DNA of 64,000 nucleotides, from assembly GCF_030646155.1 (NCBI RefSeq), contig NZ_JAUTDN010000026.1, forward strand, positions 17,467 to 81,466, in the 5' to 3' direction. The notes below the pieces were generated by a model that ran no database searches, had not been told where the DNA came from, and saw nothing but the letters and a program-made list of their open reading frames with translations. Position numbers and translations under genes: made by a program. Source of the DNA: Conexibacter sp. CPCC 205762 (GTDB taxonomy: Bacteria > Actinomycetota > Thermoleophilia > Solirubrobacterales > Solirubrobacteraceae). Shown here one piece after another: positions 17,119-24,511 of this stretch. The number at the start of each line of letters is the position of its first letter. Position 1 is the first letter of the stretch.

Positions 17119-18456
17119 CTACACGCTCCGCAGGTGCAGCGTCGCCACGTCGTCCTCGAGCAGGTTCTGATTCGCTGCGATCGCGGCCTCTGTCAGTCGC
17201 GGGCCGAGCGCTCCCAACGCGCGTTCCGCGGCGTTGAGCGTGGCGATCTCCTGAAGCAGACGCGCCTCGCCCCACCGCTCGCTGCTGCCTGGTCGTGCAC
17301 GTCCCTCGACGAGCCCGTCGGTGTAGGCGAACAGGGTGCCGTCGCCCTCGAGTTCGATCTCCTGCTTGATCCACGGTCGCGTTTGATCGGCGAGGCCGAG
17401 AGGCAGACCTGGCGACAGGTCGAGGATGAGCGCATCGCCGGACTCGGGGATCCAGAGGGGGGCGGGATGGCCAGCGCTGAGCACCACGAGGCGTGGGTCT
17501 GGCAGCAGGCAGGCGAGCAGTGCGGTCACGAAGATCGCCTCCTCGCCGGTCTCCCTCACCAGCTCGTCGAGCCGTTGAGCGATCTGCTCGATGGTGAGAG
17601 CCTCGTCGTGCTGGAGCGTGAGCCAGGCCCCTCGCAGCGCGACGGCGAGCGCGGCGGCTTCCGGTCCGTGCCCGCATACATCGCCGAGGACGAATGCGAT
17701 CCCACCTCCTTCAAGCGCTCGCACGTGCGCGAAGTCGCCACCCAGCAGCAAGCGTCGGGTACCGGGCTGATAGGTGACCGCGACGCGGCCGCTGAGCCGC
17801 TGGTCCAAGCGTGCCGGAACGAGCGCGCGCTGCAGCCGTCGGCTCAGCTGCTCGACTGCGGCTGCCTCGCGCGCGGCCTCTTGATGCGCCGCAGTCTCAG
17901 AGCGATGACGAGCTGTCTGCGCTTCGCGAGCACGTCTGTTCGCGGTCTCGGCCTCCAGTGCGAGCGCCTGTGCGCGCAGGATCTCCTCTGCCAGCCGTCC
18001 CAGCGCCGCCAAACGCTTGATCGCGCTCGTCGGCCAGGCGCGCGGTCTGTGATCGATCGCGCAGAGGGTGCCGATCACGTCGCCCTCGGTCCCGCGCAAC
18101 GGGACGCCCGCATACGCAGCGATCTCAGCGTCGCCGGTCCCGAGGTCGCCGGGCGCTCGCATGTCGTGTCGGGCATCGTCGATGAGCAACGGTGCGGCAT
18201 CGCGCACCACGAGTCGGCAGAACGAGTGGGCCAGAGGTGTCAATCGCTGCGAGGCCAAAGGCTCTGGCAGGCCTGAGGAGCCTTTGCAGAGCTGCTCGTA
18301 TCCGCTGGCGATCGAGACCAGCGCCACCGGCACGCGGAGCACGTCGACTGCGACCTCGGCCAAGCGGTCGAATGCACCGTCGGAGCGCCGATCCCTCACC
18401 CATGCCTGGTCTATGGGCCCAAGCTGATCCGCAGCACCTCGCTCGAAGCTGCTCAT
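17119..18456 (-). CDS. GAF domain-SpoIIE (PP2C-type) phosphatase
   Basis: A 445-residue signalling phosphatase. A GAF sensor (about residues 28-165: VALVSIASGYEQLCKGS, AYAGVPLRG, IGTLCAID) is followed by a coiled coil (about 170-215) and a PP2C/SpoIIE domain (about 225-440). Metal-binding Asp residues appear in LLGGDF, GDVCGHGPEAAA and AYTDGLVEG. By family it dephosphorylates an anti-anti-sigma protein of the SpoIIAA/RsbV type. Its ATG overlaps the stop of a 57-residue gene as ATGA, so the two are coupled. Confidence 0.92.
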   Translation of the reverse strand: MSSFERGAADQLGPIDQAWVRDRRSDGAFDRLAEVAVDVLRVPVALVSIASGYEQLCKGSSGLPEPLASQRLTPLAHSFCRLVVRDAAPLLIDDARHDMRAPGDLGTGDAEIAAYAGVPLRGTEGDVIGTLCAIDHRPRAWPTSAIKRLAALGRLAEEILRAQALALEAETANRRAREAQTARHRSETAAHQEAAREAAAVEQLSRRLQRALVPARLDQRLSGRVAVTYQPGTRRLLLGGDFAHVRALEGGGIAFVLGDVCGHGPEAAALAVALRGAWLTLQHDEALTIEQIAQRLDELVRETGEEAIFVTALLACLLPDPRLVVLSAGHPAPLWIPESGDALILDLSPGLPLGLADQTRPWIKQEIELEGDGTLFAYTDGLVEGRARPGSSERWGEARLLQEIATLNAAERALGALGPRLTEAAIAANQNLLEDDVATLHLRSV

Positions 18457-18626
18457 GTTGCGCGCGAGACTACCGGTGCTGCGCGGTCGCTCGGTACGTC
18501 GAAGGAGTGCTGCCGGACCGTGCCCAATTGCAGATCGCGCGCGTACTCGGTCTCGACGATCTGCCTGGCGGCATCGAAACTCTGCGTGCGCCTGATCACG
18601 GTTGACCTGCGCCGGTGCTCAGGCAT
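18453..18626 (-). CDS. Small hypothetical protein coupled to the GAF-SpoIIE phosphatase
   Basis: A 57-residue protein of unknown family, rich in Arg and Asp/Glu. Its stop overlaps the phosphatase ATG as ATGA, and its own ATG has a good ribosome-binding site (CCGGAG ending 5 bases upstream). Those two translation signals are the support; composition alone would not convince. It may be a partner or a leader that sets phosphatase expression. No signal peptide or membrane helix is seen. Confidence 0.55.
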   Translation of the reverse strand: MPEHRRRSTVIRRTQSFDAARQIVETEYARDLQLGTVRQHSFDVPSDRAAPVVSRAT

Positions 18627-18708
18627 TCTCGCTCCGGAAATCCGCCTCAACGCTCATCAAACTTCCATCGTTGCTGGTACGGGCGACGACGCTCCGATAT
18701 TCCTTAAC

Positions 18709-18969
18709 GTGGTGCGAGATCCAGCTCGTGACAAGCACGCCCTCCAGGAGGCTGTCGTCGACAGGGCTCCGCCTGTGAGCACGATAGCTCAGGAGTTGGA
18801 GCGTCAGCGGCTGCTCGACCGAGAGCGGCGGATCCGGAGGGTGCTGCGATCGCTGCAGGCGATCGCCGCTGGTCGACGGGACAGGCTTCCGCGCGCGTTG
18901 GCGCTGAGCATCGCGGATCTCGAACGGCAGCTCCGCGAGGTCACCGAGCGGCTTTCCGTCCGGGCCTGA
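18709..18969 (+). CDS. Doubtful small protein, about 86 residues
   Basis: The open frame extends upstream to 18520, but that part does not look protein-like. From GTG 18709 the translation is charged and helical (IAQELERQRLLDRERRIRRVLRSLQ), ending in a second helix. It is convergent with, and touches, the SulP gene end (18970). There is no family match that I recognise and no ribosome-binding site. It may be a short coiled-coil protein or a chance frame. Confidence 0.35.
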   Translation: MVRDPARDKHALQEAVVDRAPPVSTIAQELERQRLLDRERRIRRVLRSLQAIAAGRRDRLPRALALSIADLERQLREVTERLSVRA

Positions 18970-20640
18970 TCAAGCTGGCTGACCGACGCGGTCGCGTTCG
19001 ACGTGGCGGTGGGCGTGCGCGAGCGCCTGGTCAAGCGTCGGCAGGACGTGGTTCTCGTGCACGAGCTGGTCGAGCGTTCCGGTGCGCTGGAGCAGGCGCT
19101 GGTGCTCGGGGCGCAGCGACGCGAGCAGGACGGTGATGCCGCGCCGCTGCAGATGGTCGATCAGGTCGCCGAGCGCTTGCGCCCCGGTGCTGTCGAGCAC
19201 GCGCAGCCGGCCGAGCCGGAGGATCACGACGTTGACGTCGGTGACCTCGGTCAGCTCCAGCAGGAACCGCTGCGCGGCGCCGAAGAAGAGCGCGCCGTCG
19301 AGCCGGTAGGCGACGATGTGCTCCTGCAGGAGGGCGTGCTCGAGCGCGGGGTCGATCGCCTCCCCGTCGGCGGCCGCGAGCTGCTCGCGGTCGAACGTGC
19401 TGCTGTCGGCGACGGCGCGCAGCGCCAGCGCCGCGGCGAGCGCGACGCCGACGCCGACGGCGATCACGAGGTCGAAGACGACCGTCGCGGCCGCCGTCGT
19501 GAGCAGCAGCGCGGCGTCGCCGCGCGTCGAGCGGACGATCCGGGCGACGGTGCCGAACTCGACCATCCGCACGGCCGTGACCATCAGCACGCCGGCGAGC
19601 GCGCCGAGCGGGATCCGCTCGATCAGCGGCGCGAACGCGAGCACGATCGCGGCCAGCACGACGCCGTGGACGATCGTCGCCGCGCGCGTGCGGGCTCCGG
19701 AGCGGACGTTGACGGCGGTGCGCGCGATCGCGCCGGTCGCCGGCATCCCGCCGAAGAACGAGACGGCGACGTTCGCGAGGCCCTGCCCGACCAGCTCGCG
19801 ATCGGGGTCGTGGGGCTCGGCGTCGCCCATCCCGTCCGCGACCTTGGCCGAGAGCAGGCTCTCGATCGCGGCCAGCGCGGCGACGGCGACGATCGCGGAG
19901 AGGAGGCCCGGCAGCTCGTCCGGCGAGAGCGACGGCAGCGCGGGGGCGGGCAGGCCCGACGGGATGTGGCCGATGTGCGCGACGCCGAGCCCGGTCAGCT
20001 CGACCAGCGCGGTCGCGGCGGCGACCGCGAACAGCGAGGCGGGCAGGGCGCGGTGCAATCGCGGCAGGCCGGTCATCAGCCCGGCCACGAGCGCGACGAG
20101 CGCGAGCGTCGTCCAGTCCCGGCCGGCCCAGTCGCCGAGCGCGGCGGCGGCGACGAGCGCCGTGTTCTCGCCGTCGGGCTTGGGGACGCCGAGCGCGGCG
20201 GGCACCTGCTGGAGGAAGATCAGCAGCGCGATCCCGAGCGTGAAGCCCTCGATGACCGGCCACGGGAGGATCCCCGCGTAGCGCCCGAGCCGCAGCGTGC
20301 CGGCGGCGACGAGCAGCAGACCGGCCGCGAGCGCGACGACGAGCACGCCGCCGGGACCGACCGAGGCGACGACGGGCACGAGCACGACCGTCATCGCGCC
20401 GGTCGGGCCGCTGACCTGGACGTGGGAGCCGCCGAAGACGCCGGCGACGATGCCCGCGACGATCGCGGTGACGATGCCGGCCTCGGCACCGAGGCCCGAG
20501 GTGACGCCGAAGGCGAGCGCGAGCGGCAGCGCGACGATCGCGACCGTCACGCCGGCAAGCAGGTCTCCGGGCCACGAGCGCGAGAGGTCGCGATAGTCGC
20601 GCCGAGATGGCAGCAGTCGTCTGACCGCGGGCCTCCTCAC
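18970..20640 (-). CDS. SulP-family anion transporter with STAS domain
   Basis: A 556-residue inner-membrane anion transporter. The membrane part (about residues 20-400) carries SulP hallmarks, including LLAGVTVAIVALPLALAFG, HVQVSGPTGAMTVVL and GGMPATGAIARTAVNVRSGA. A cytosolic STAS domain follows (LRLGRLRVLDSTGAQALGDL). Substrates of the family include sulfate, bicarbonate and dicarboxylates; none can be chosen here. The GTG start overlaps the TGA of a 79-residue gene as GTGA, which supports this start. A divergent ArsR gene lies upstream. Confidence 0.92.
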   Translation of the reverse strand: MRRPAVRRLLPSRRDYRDLSRSWPGDLLAGVTVAIVALPLALAFGVTSGLGAEAGIVTAIVAGIVAGVFGGSHVQVSGPTGAMTVVLVPVVASVGPGGVLVVALAAGLLLVAAGTLRLGRYAGILPWPVIEGFTLGIALLIFLQQVPAALGVPKPDGENTALVAAAALGDWAGRDWTTLALVALVAGLMTGLPRLHRALPASLFAVAAATALVELTGLGVAHIGHIPSGLPAPALPSLSPDELPGLLSAIVAVAALAAIESLLSAKVADGMGDAEPHDPDRELVGQGLANVAVSFFGGMPATGAIARTAVNVRSGARTRAATIVHGVVLAAIVLAFAPLIERIPLGALAGVLMVTAVRMVEFGTVARIVRSTRGDAALLLTTAAATVVFDLVIAVGVGVALAAALALRAVADSSTFDREQLAAADGEAIDPALEHALLQEHIVAYRLDGALFFGAAQRFLLELTEVTDVNVVILRLGRLRVLDSTGAQALGDLIDHLQRRGITVLLASLRPEHQRLLQRTGTLDQLVHENHVLPTLDQALAHAHRHVERDRVGQPA

Positions 20641-20876
20641 AGCAGTGGGCGCTCCTGATCGCGCAGGTCGGCGTCGAGGCAGAGCGACGCGGCGTGCAGC
20701 CAGATCTGCTCGGGACGCTCGCGTGCGAGCGCAGTGCGGCGCCGCAGGAACCGCCGCATCTGTCGTGGCGGGCCGACGGCGATCAGCGGGCCGGTGAGCG
20801 CGTAGCGACGATCGGCCAGGGCGACCAGCGCGCCGGGGGCGTCGGTGCGGCGAAGCACCAGACGAGCGACCGCCAC
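20637..20876 (-). CDS. Small hypothetical protein coupled to SulP transporter
   Basis: About 79 residues from a GTG at 20876 with GAGG 8 bases upstream. It is not a family I recognise. It is Arg-rich with one hydrophobic stretch (APGALVALADRRYALTGPLIAVG) and a Cys near the end (AASLCLDADLRDQ). Its TGA overlaps the SulP GTG, which argues for a real gene in the same operon. It may be an accessory protein of the transporter. Confidence 0.5.
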   Translation of the reverse strand: MAVARLVLRRTDAPGALVALADRRYALTGPLIAVGPPRQMRRFLRRRTALARERPEQIWLHAASLCLDADLRDQERPLL

Positions 20877-21009
20877 GCCTTGGACCTCGCTCGGATTGCC
20901 GGCATTGCCGTCGCCGGCCTGCCATCTGCGAAGAGTGAAGATCGGACCGTTCACGCGGGAGGTTGCGGGAGCACTGCGAAGCGACCAGCCGCGGTGAGCG
21001 GCGCGATGC

Positions 21010-21056
21010 CAAAAGGTATCAATAACTTCAAGGATTCGTATCTTAGAAGAACTGAA
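21010..21056. promoter_or_regulatory. A+T-rich control region between SulP operon and ArsR gene
   Basis: This stretch is much richer in A and T than its surroundings and contains near-repeats GGTATCAATAAC and GATTCGTATC. It lies between the divergent small gene/SulP operon and the ArsR gene, where ArsR operators and both promoters are expected. The assignment is by position and composition only. Confidence 0.35.
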
Positions 21057-21128
21057 GATGTTTCCGCGTGTCGATCCTCTGTCGCGAGCGCGACGGCCGT
21101 GCCGATGACGTGCGGTATCGTCGGGCAG

Positions 21129-21527
21129 ATGCCGAGCCGTGAGTCGTCTCCGCTGATGAGAGGCCCGGACGGGGAGGTGCATCCGATCTATCGCCTCAAA
21201 GCGGACATGTTCCGTCTGCTGGGGCACCCCGCCCGCGTTCGCATCCTCGAGCTGCTGCGCGACGGCGAGCTGACCGTCGGCGAGCTGCAGTCCGCGCTCG
21301 AGCTCGAGTCCGGCGGGACCTCGCAGCACTTGACCGCGATGCGCCGGCAGGGCGTGCTCGAGAGCCGCAAGGACGGCGTGAAGGTCTACTACCGCGTCAA
21401 GGACCCGCGCACCTTCCAGCTGCTGGCCGTCGCGCGCGAGATCCTCACCTCGCAGCTGCAGGAGAGCAGCGCGATCCTCGGCGACCTCGCCGCGCCGGCG
21501 GCGAAGCACAGGGCCGTCAGGCGGTAG
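21129..21527 (+). CDS. ArsR-family winged-helix regulator
   Basis: About 132 residues. A compact ArsR helix-turn-helix domain (FRLLGHPARVRILELLRDGE, then GGTSQHLTAMRRQGVLESRKDG and VYYRV) fills most of the chain. The metal-binding ELCVCDL-type Cys motif is absent from helix 3, so it probably senses something other than metal. It is divergent from the SulP operon and likely controls it. Starts at 21105, 21129 and 21156 are all possible; none has a strong ribosome-binding site, and I chose the middle one. Confidence 0.85.
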   Translation: MPSRESSPLMRGPDGEVHPIYRLKADMFRLLGHPARVRILELLRDGELTVGELQSALELESGGTSQHLTAMRRQGVLESRKDGVKVYYRVKDPRTFQLLAVAREILTSQLQESSAILGDLAAPAAKHRAVRR

Positions 21528-21557
21528 CGCCCGCGCGCGTGGATCAGCGCGCGGGCG
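21528..21557. terminator. Bidirectional terminator hairpin, ArsR / B12-binding gene
   Basis: CGCCCGCGCGC and GCGCGCGGGCG form an 11-base-pair stem with an 8-base loop, starting directly after the ArsR stop. The stop codon of the convergent gene lies in the loop, so one hairpin can serve both transcripts. Confidence 0.6.
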
Positions 21558-22218
21558 GCTCGTGGCGCGGCAGCCGCTCGTCGAGCCGTCGCAGCAGCTC
21601 CGGAAGCGAGCCTGCCGTGAAGTCGGCTCCGGCGGCTCGCGCGATCTGCTCGTCCGAGACGGCCTGGCCGCCGAGCACGACCAACGGGGCGAACGGCAGC
21701 GCGCGCAGGCGTGCGCACGCCTTGCCGACCTCGGGCAGATGGCTCGACAGCGCGACGGAGATCGCGACGACCGAGGCGTTGCGGGCGACGGCCAGCTCGG
21801 CGAGCGCGGGACCGGGCGTCATCGCGCCGAGGTGGAGCACGTCCCAGCCGTCGGCGTCGAGGAAGTCGGCGACGATGCGGCTGCCGACCGCGTGCAGCTC
21901 GTTCGGCCCGCAGGCGACGATCACGGTCCGGTGCCGGCGCCGAGATCGCGCGAGGCGGCTGGCGAGGTCGGCGACGATCACCTCGCTGAGGCTGGTCGCG
22001 AGATGCTCTTCGGCGATCGTGACCGTCGATCTCTCCCAGCCGTCGCCGATCGCGCTCAGGGCGGCGGCGACGACCTGCGTGTAGACGGCCTCGGGCGCAA
22101 GCAGCTCCAACGCGTCGCCGATGCATGCGCGCGCCGCGACGACGTCGCCGTCGAGCAGCGCGCGGAGGTAGCGGTCGAGCAGCGACGAGAGCTGGGTGTG
22201 GGACGGGTCGACGGTCAT
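21544..22218 (-). CDS. Stand-alone cobalamin-binding protein (CarH-like B12 cap and Rossmann domains)
   Basis: A 224-residue protein with a helical B12-binding cap (about residues 10-90) and a B12-binding Rossmann domain (about 95-210). The cap has Trp61-x9-Glu71-His72, the motif that in CarH/LitR photoreceptors places Trp and His over the upper face of adenosylcobalamin. The lower-ligand loop reads ELHAVG, with His109 in an ExHxxG variant of DxHxxG. The MerR DNA-binding domain of CarH is missing. It is convergent with the ArsR gene. It could be a light- or B12-sensing partner protein, or a methyltransferase corrinoid protein; the W-x9-EH motif favours the former. Confidence 0.88.
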   Translation of the reverse strand: MTVDPSHTQLSSLLDRYLRALLDGDVVAARACIGDALELLAPEAVYTQVVAAALSAIGDGWERSTVTIAEEHLATSLSEVIVADLASRLARSRRRHRTVIVACGPNELHAVGSRIVADFLDADGWDVLHLGAMTPGPALAELAVARNASVVAISVALSSHLPEVGKACARLRALPFAPLVVLGGQAVSDEQIARAAGADFTAGSLPELLRRLDERLPRHEPPAR

Positions 22219-22331
22219 CGGGCGCGCGGGAACCGGTCTTCGTCCGCGTCCGACAAGGGCTGGGGCGTTCGCCGTCAGTCGACCGCGGATGAGTATCTCA
22301 CAGGCCGAGTCTCGCGGGCGGGCTGTTGGCG

Positions 22332-23450
22332 TCAGCGCCGCTTGGCCGCGGTGACGCTGCGCGTTCCGGAACAGCGCGAGGTCGCGATCGAGATCGACGC
22401 CTCGCCGCTGAAGCGGCCGTCGCGCAGCCGACCGATCACGACTGCCTCGAGTCGTCTGCTCTTCGTCTGCAGGCGGCCGGTGACGGACCCGTCAGGCGCG
22501 ATCCGCGCCGACTCGACGCCTGCGAAGAGAATCTGGAGTCCGTTCGTCTCGACCGTCGGTCCGATGCAGAAGGCGGTCACGCTCGCGCTGAAATCGCGCA
22601 GCAGACGTCCGCCGCCGGTGACGCGGAACGCGACCTTCGCTTTTCCGGCCGGGGCGGCATAGGCGCCGTCGTCGCGGGCGCTGGTGACGCGGCCGCGGTC
22701 CGGGCGGACACGCAGCTCGCGGGGCGATCCTGCCGAACGTGCGGCAGCCGTCTCGACAACGGCGCGCAGCCGCTGCCGCCCCGCAGGCAGCGTCACGTAG
22801 AAGTCCGTTCTCTTTCCGTATGCCGCTCTCCCCAGCGCGACCCAGCGTCTGCCGGCCTGCCGCTGGAGCGTCACCTGCGCGCCGCCCACCTCGGCGTCGG
22901 AGCGCACCTGCAGCTTCGTCAGATATCCGGCATAGACCGCTCGCGGCGCCGCGATCCGGCTCGCGACCGGTGTCGCCGTGACGCGAAAGGAGCGAACGGG
23001 GCCCAGCTCGAGCTGGCTGCCGCCGCAGCCGACGCAGCTGCGCGACACCTGCCAGAAGACGCGCCCTCCGACCTGTTCCGGGGAGGTCGCGGAGTCCTCC
23101 GTGTCGAGCACCGTCGTGCACGTGGCGCCGTCCCCGGACGGCGTGATCGGTCGTGCGCTCGCATAGCGCGTCGCCAGCACGCCGCGCGCGTCGAGCGCCG
23201 GGGCCGGCGAGAAGGCGACGTCGTAGTCCTCCGCCGAGCCGACGTCGACGATCGGCGCCTCGACGTCGCCGAACACGTCCTTGCGATACGCGGGGCAGCC
23301 GAACCGCACCTCGATCCCGCTGCGGTCGGCCTTCACCTGCGCGCCGTCTCCCGGCGAGACGGACGTGATCGGCGGGTCGCCGGGAAGCGCTCCCGCAGGG
23401 GCGGCGAGGACCGCCAGGGAAACCAGCAGCACGGCGAGGATCCGGATCAT
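22332..23450 (-). CDS. Secreted hypothetical protein, Ig-like repeats likely
   Basis: A 372-residue exported protein of unknown function. A clear Sec signal peptide (about residues 1-21, ending APAGALP) precedes a beta-rich chain. The segment ITSVSPGDGAQV resembles the start of a bacterial Ig-like or fibronectin-like domain, and CVGCGG is a possible disulphide or metal site. Later parts (VTLQRQAGRRWVALGRAAYGK) look like the synthetic 'any-R-x-W' beta modules common in Solirubrobacterales surface proteins. It lies downstream of the second secreted gene on the same strand, 57 bases away. Confidence 0.75.
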   Translation of the reverse strand: MIRILAVLLVSLAVLAAPAGALPGDPPITSVSPGDGAQVKADRSGIEVRFGCPAYRKDVFGDVEAPIVDVGSAEDYDVAFSPAPALDARGVLATRYASARPITPSGDGATCTTVLDTEDSATSPEQVGGRVFWQVSRSCVGCGGSQLELGPVRSFRVTATPVASRIAAPRAVYAGYLTKLQVRSDAEVGGAQVTLQRQAGRRWVALGRAAYGKRTDFYVTLPAGRQRLRAVVETAAARSAGSPRELRVRPDRGRVTSARDDGAYAAPAGKAKVAFRVTGGGRLLRDFSASVTAFCIGPTVETNGLQILFAGVESARIAPDGSVTGRLQTKSRRLEAVVIGRLRDGRFSGEASISIATSRCSGTRSVTAAKRR

Positions 23451-23507
23451 GGCTTCGACCGATTCCCGAAACCCCGCTTTCCCGAACGTCGTTGCGGCGC
23501 TGTCTCG

Positions 23508-24380
23508 TCAGGGGGCCGGCGGGAGGCTGAACGCGCCGCCGGCCTGCGCGAAGGCGGTCTGCGGTCCGCCGGCCCAGGAGGCGGTGACCGTGCCGGCGGT
23601 GGGCATCACGACGACGCCGGTCAGCGGCTGGTCGGCGGGAGCGTCGACGGCGATCGAGACGCTGCCGCTGCAGGCGCCGTAGCGGCCGCCGCAGGCGGCG
23701 TCCAGCTCGTTCGGGCCCGCTCCCCACTGCAGGCCGGCGCTGTTGGAGAGGAAGCTGGCGGCGGGGTCGAAGGAGAAGGTCGAGCCGCTCGGGAACCCGA
23801 TCGTCAGCTGCTGCCCGGGGCCGATCTGCCCGAGCTGGAGCGTCAGCAGGTTCGCGGGCCCGCCGTCGTCGATGAACAGCGAGACGCGGCCGAGGTCGCC
23901 CTTGACGCCGCGGTCGGCGCGGCGTGCGAGCGCGGCGAGCGCGCTGCCAGGGGCGACACGGCGCAGCGGCTTGACGGAGAAGACGAGCTGGTCGCGGCGC
24001 CGGTCGTAGCGCGGTCGCGAGAGCTGCAGCAGCACGAGGTCGCGGCCGGCGGGCGCTCCGGTCAGCTCCAGCGCCGCGTTCGGGGCGTCGCCGCCGAAGC
24101 TGCGGGACCAGCCGGAGACGAAGCGGGCGAGCCCGATCGAGCCGCCCGTGCGGGCCGGCCGGTCCGCGAACGTGGTCACGCGCCCGAGCGGGCGCGCGAG
24201 CGTGAGGCGCCAGCCGCCGCCGACCTGGCGGAGGGTGGCGTCGGCCGCCTGCTGCACGTACAGCGTGCCGCCCGGCGCGGCGCCGGCGGTCGGCGCCGCG
24301 ACGGCGAGTGGCAGCGCGACGAGGGCGGCGCCGGCCCACGTCCGGACGACGAGACGACGGAAGGTTCGATCTGGGCGCAT
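23508..24380 (-). CDS. Secreted hypothetical protein
   Basis: A 290-residue exported protein that I cannot assign to a family. A signal peptide with an Arg-rich n-region (RRLVVRTWAG) ends near residue 34 (APTAGAAPG). The mature part is beta-rich with many Gly/Asn/Ser turns, and AACGGRYGACSG may form a disulphide. No enzyme motif is visible. It is divergent from the histidine kinase gene across 131 bases and upstream of another secreted protein gene, possibly as a two-gene envelope operon. Confidence 0.75.
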   Translation of the reverse strand: MRPDRTFRRLVVRTWAGAALVALPLAVAAPTAGAAPGGTLYVQQAADATLRQVGGGWRLTLARPLGRVTTFADRPARTGGSIGLARFVSGWSRSFGGDAPNAALELTGAPAGRDLVLLQLSRPRYDRRRDQLVFSVKPLRRVAPGSALAALARRADRGVKGDLGRVSLFIDDGGPANLLTLQLGQIGPGQQLTIGFPSGSTFSFDPAASFLSNSAGLQWGAGPNELDAACGGRYGACSGSVSIAVDAPADQPLTGVVVMPTAGTVTASWAGGPQTAFAQAGGAFSLPPAP

Positions 24381-24511
24381 CGATGGGACTCCTGGGCGGA
24401 AGGTTGGCAGGGGCGCATCCTCGCGCTGCGGCGGACGGCCCGCATCAGTAGTCCGCTACTGAACCTGCGGGACGCCCGCTGACGCAATTCGCGGTCAAGC
24501 GCTCAAGGTGC

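Noticed and set aside
18520..18708. N-terminal extension of the 86-residue frame
   Set aside because: Composition is unlike a protein and it overlaps the better supported minus-strand 57-residue gene and its upstream region.
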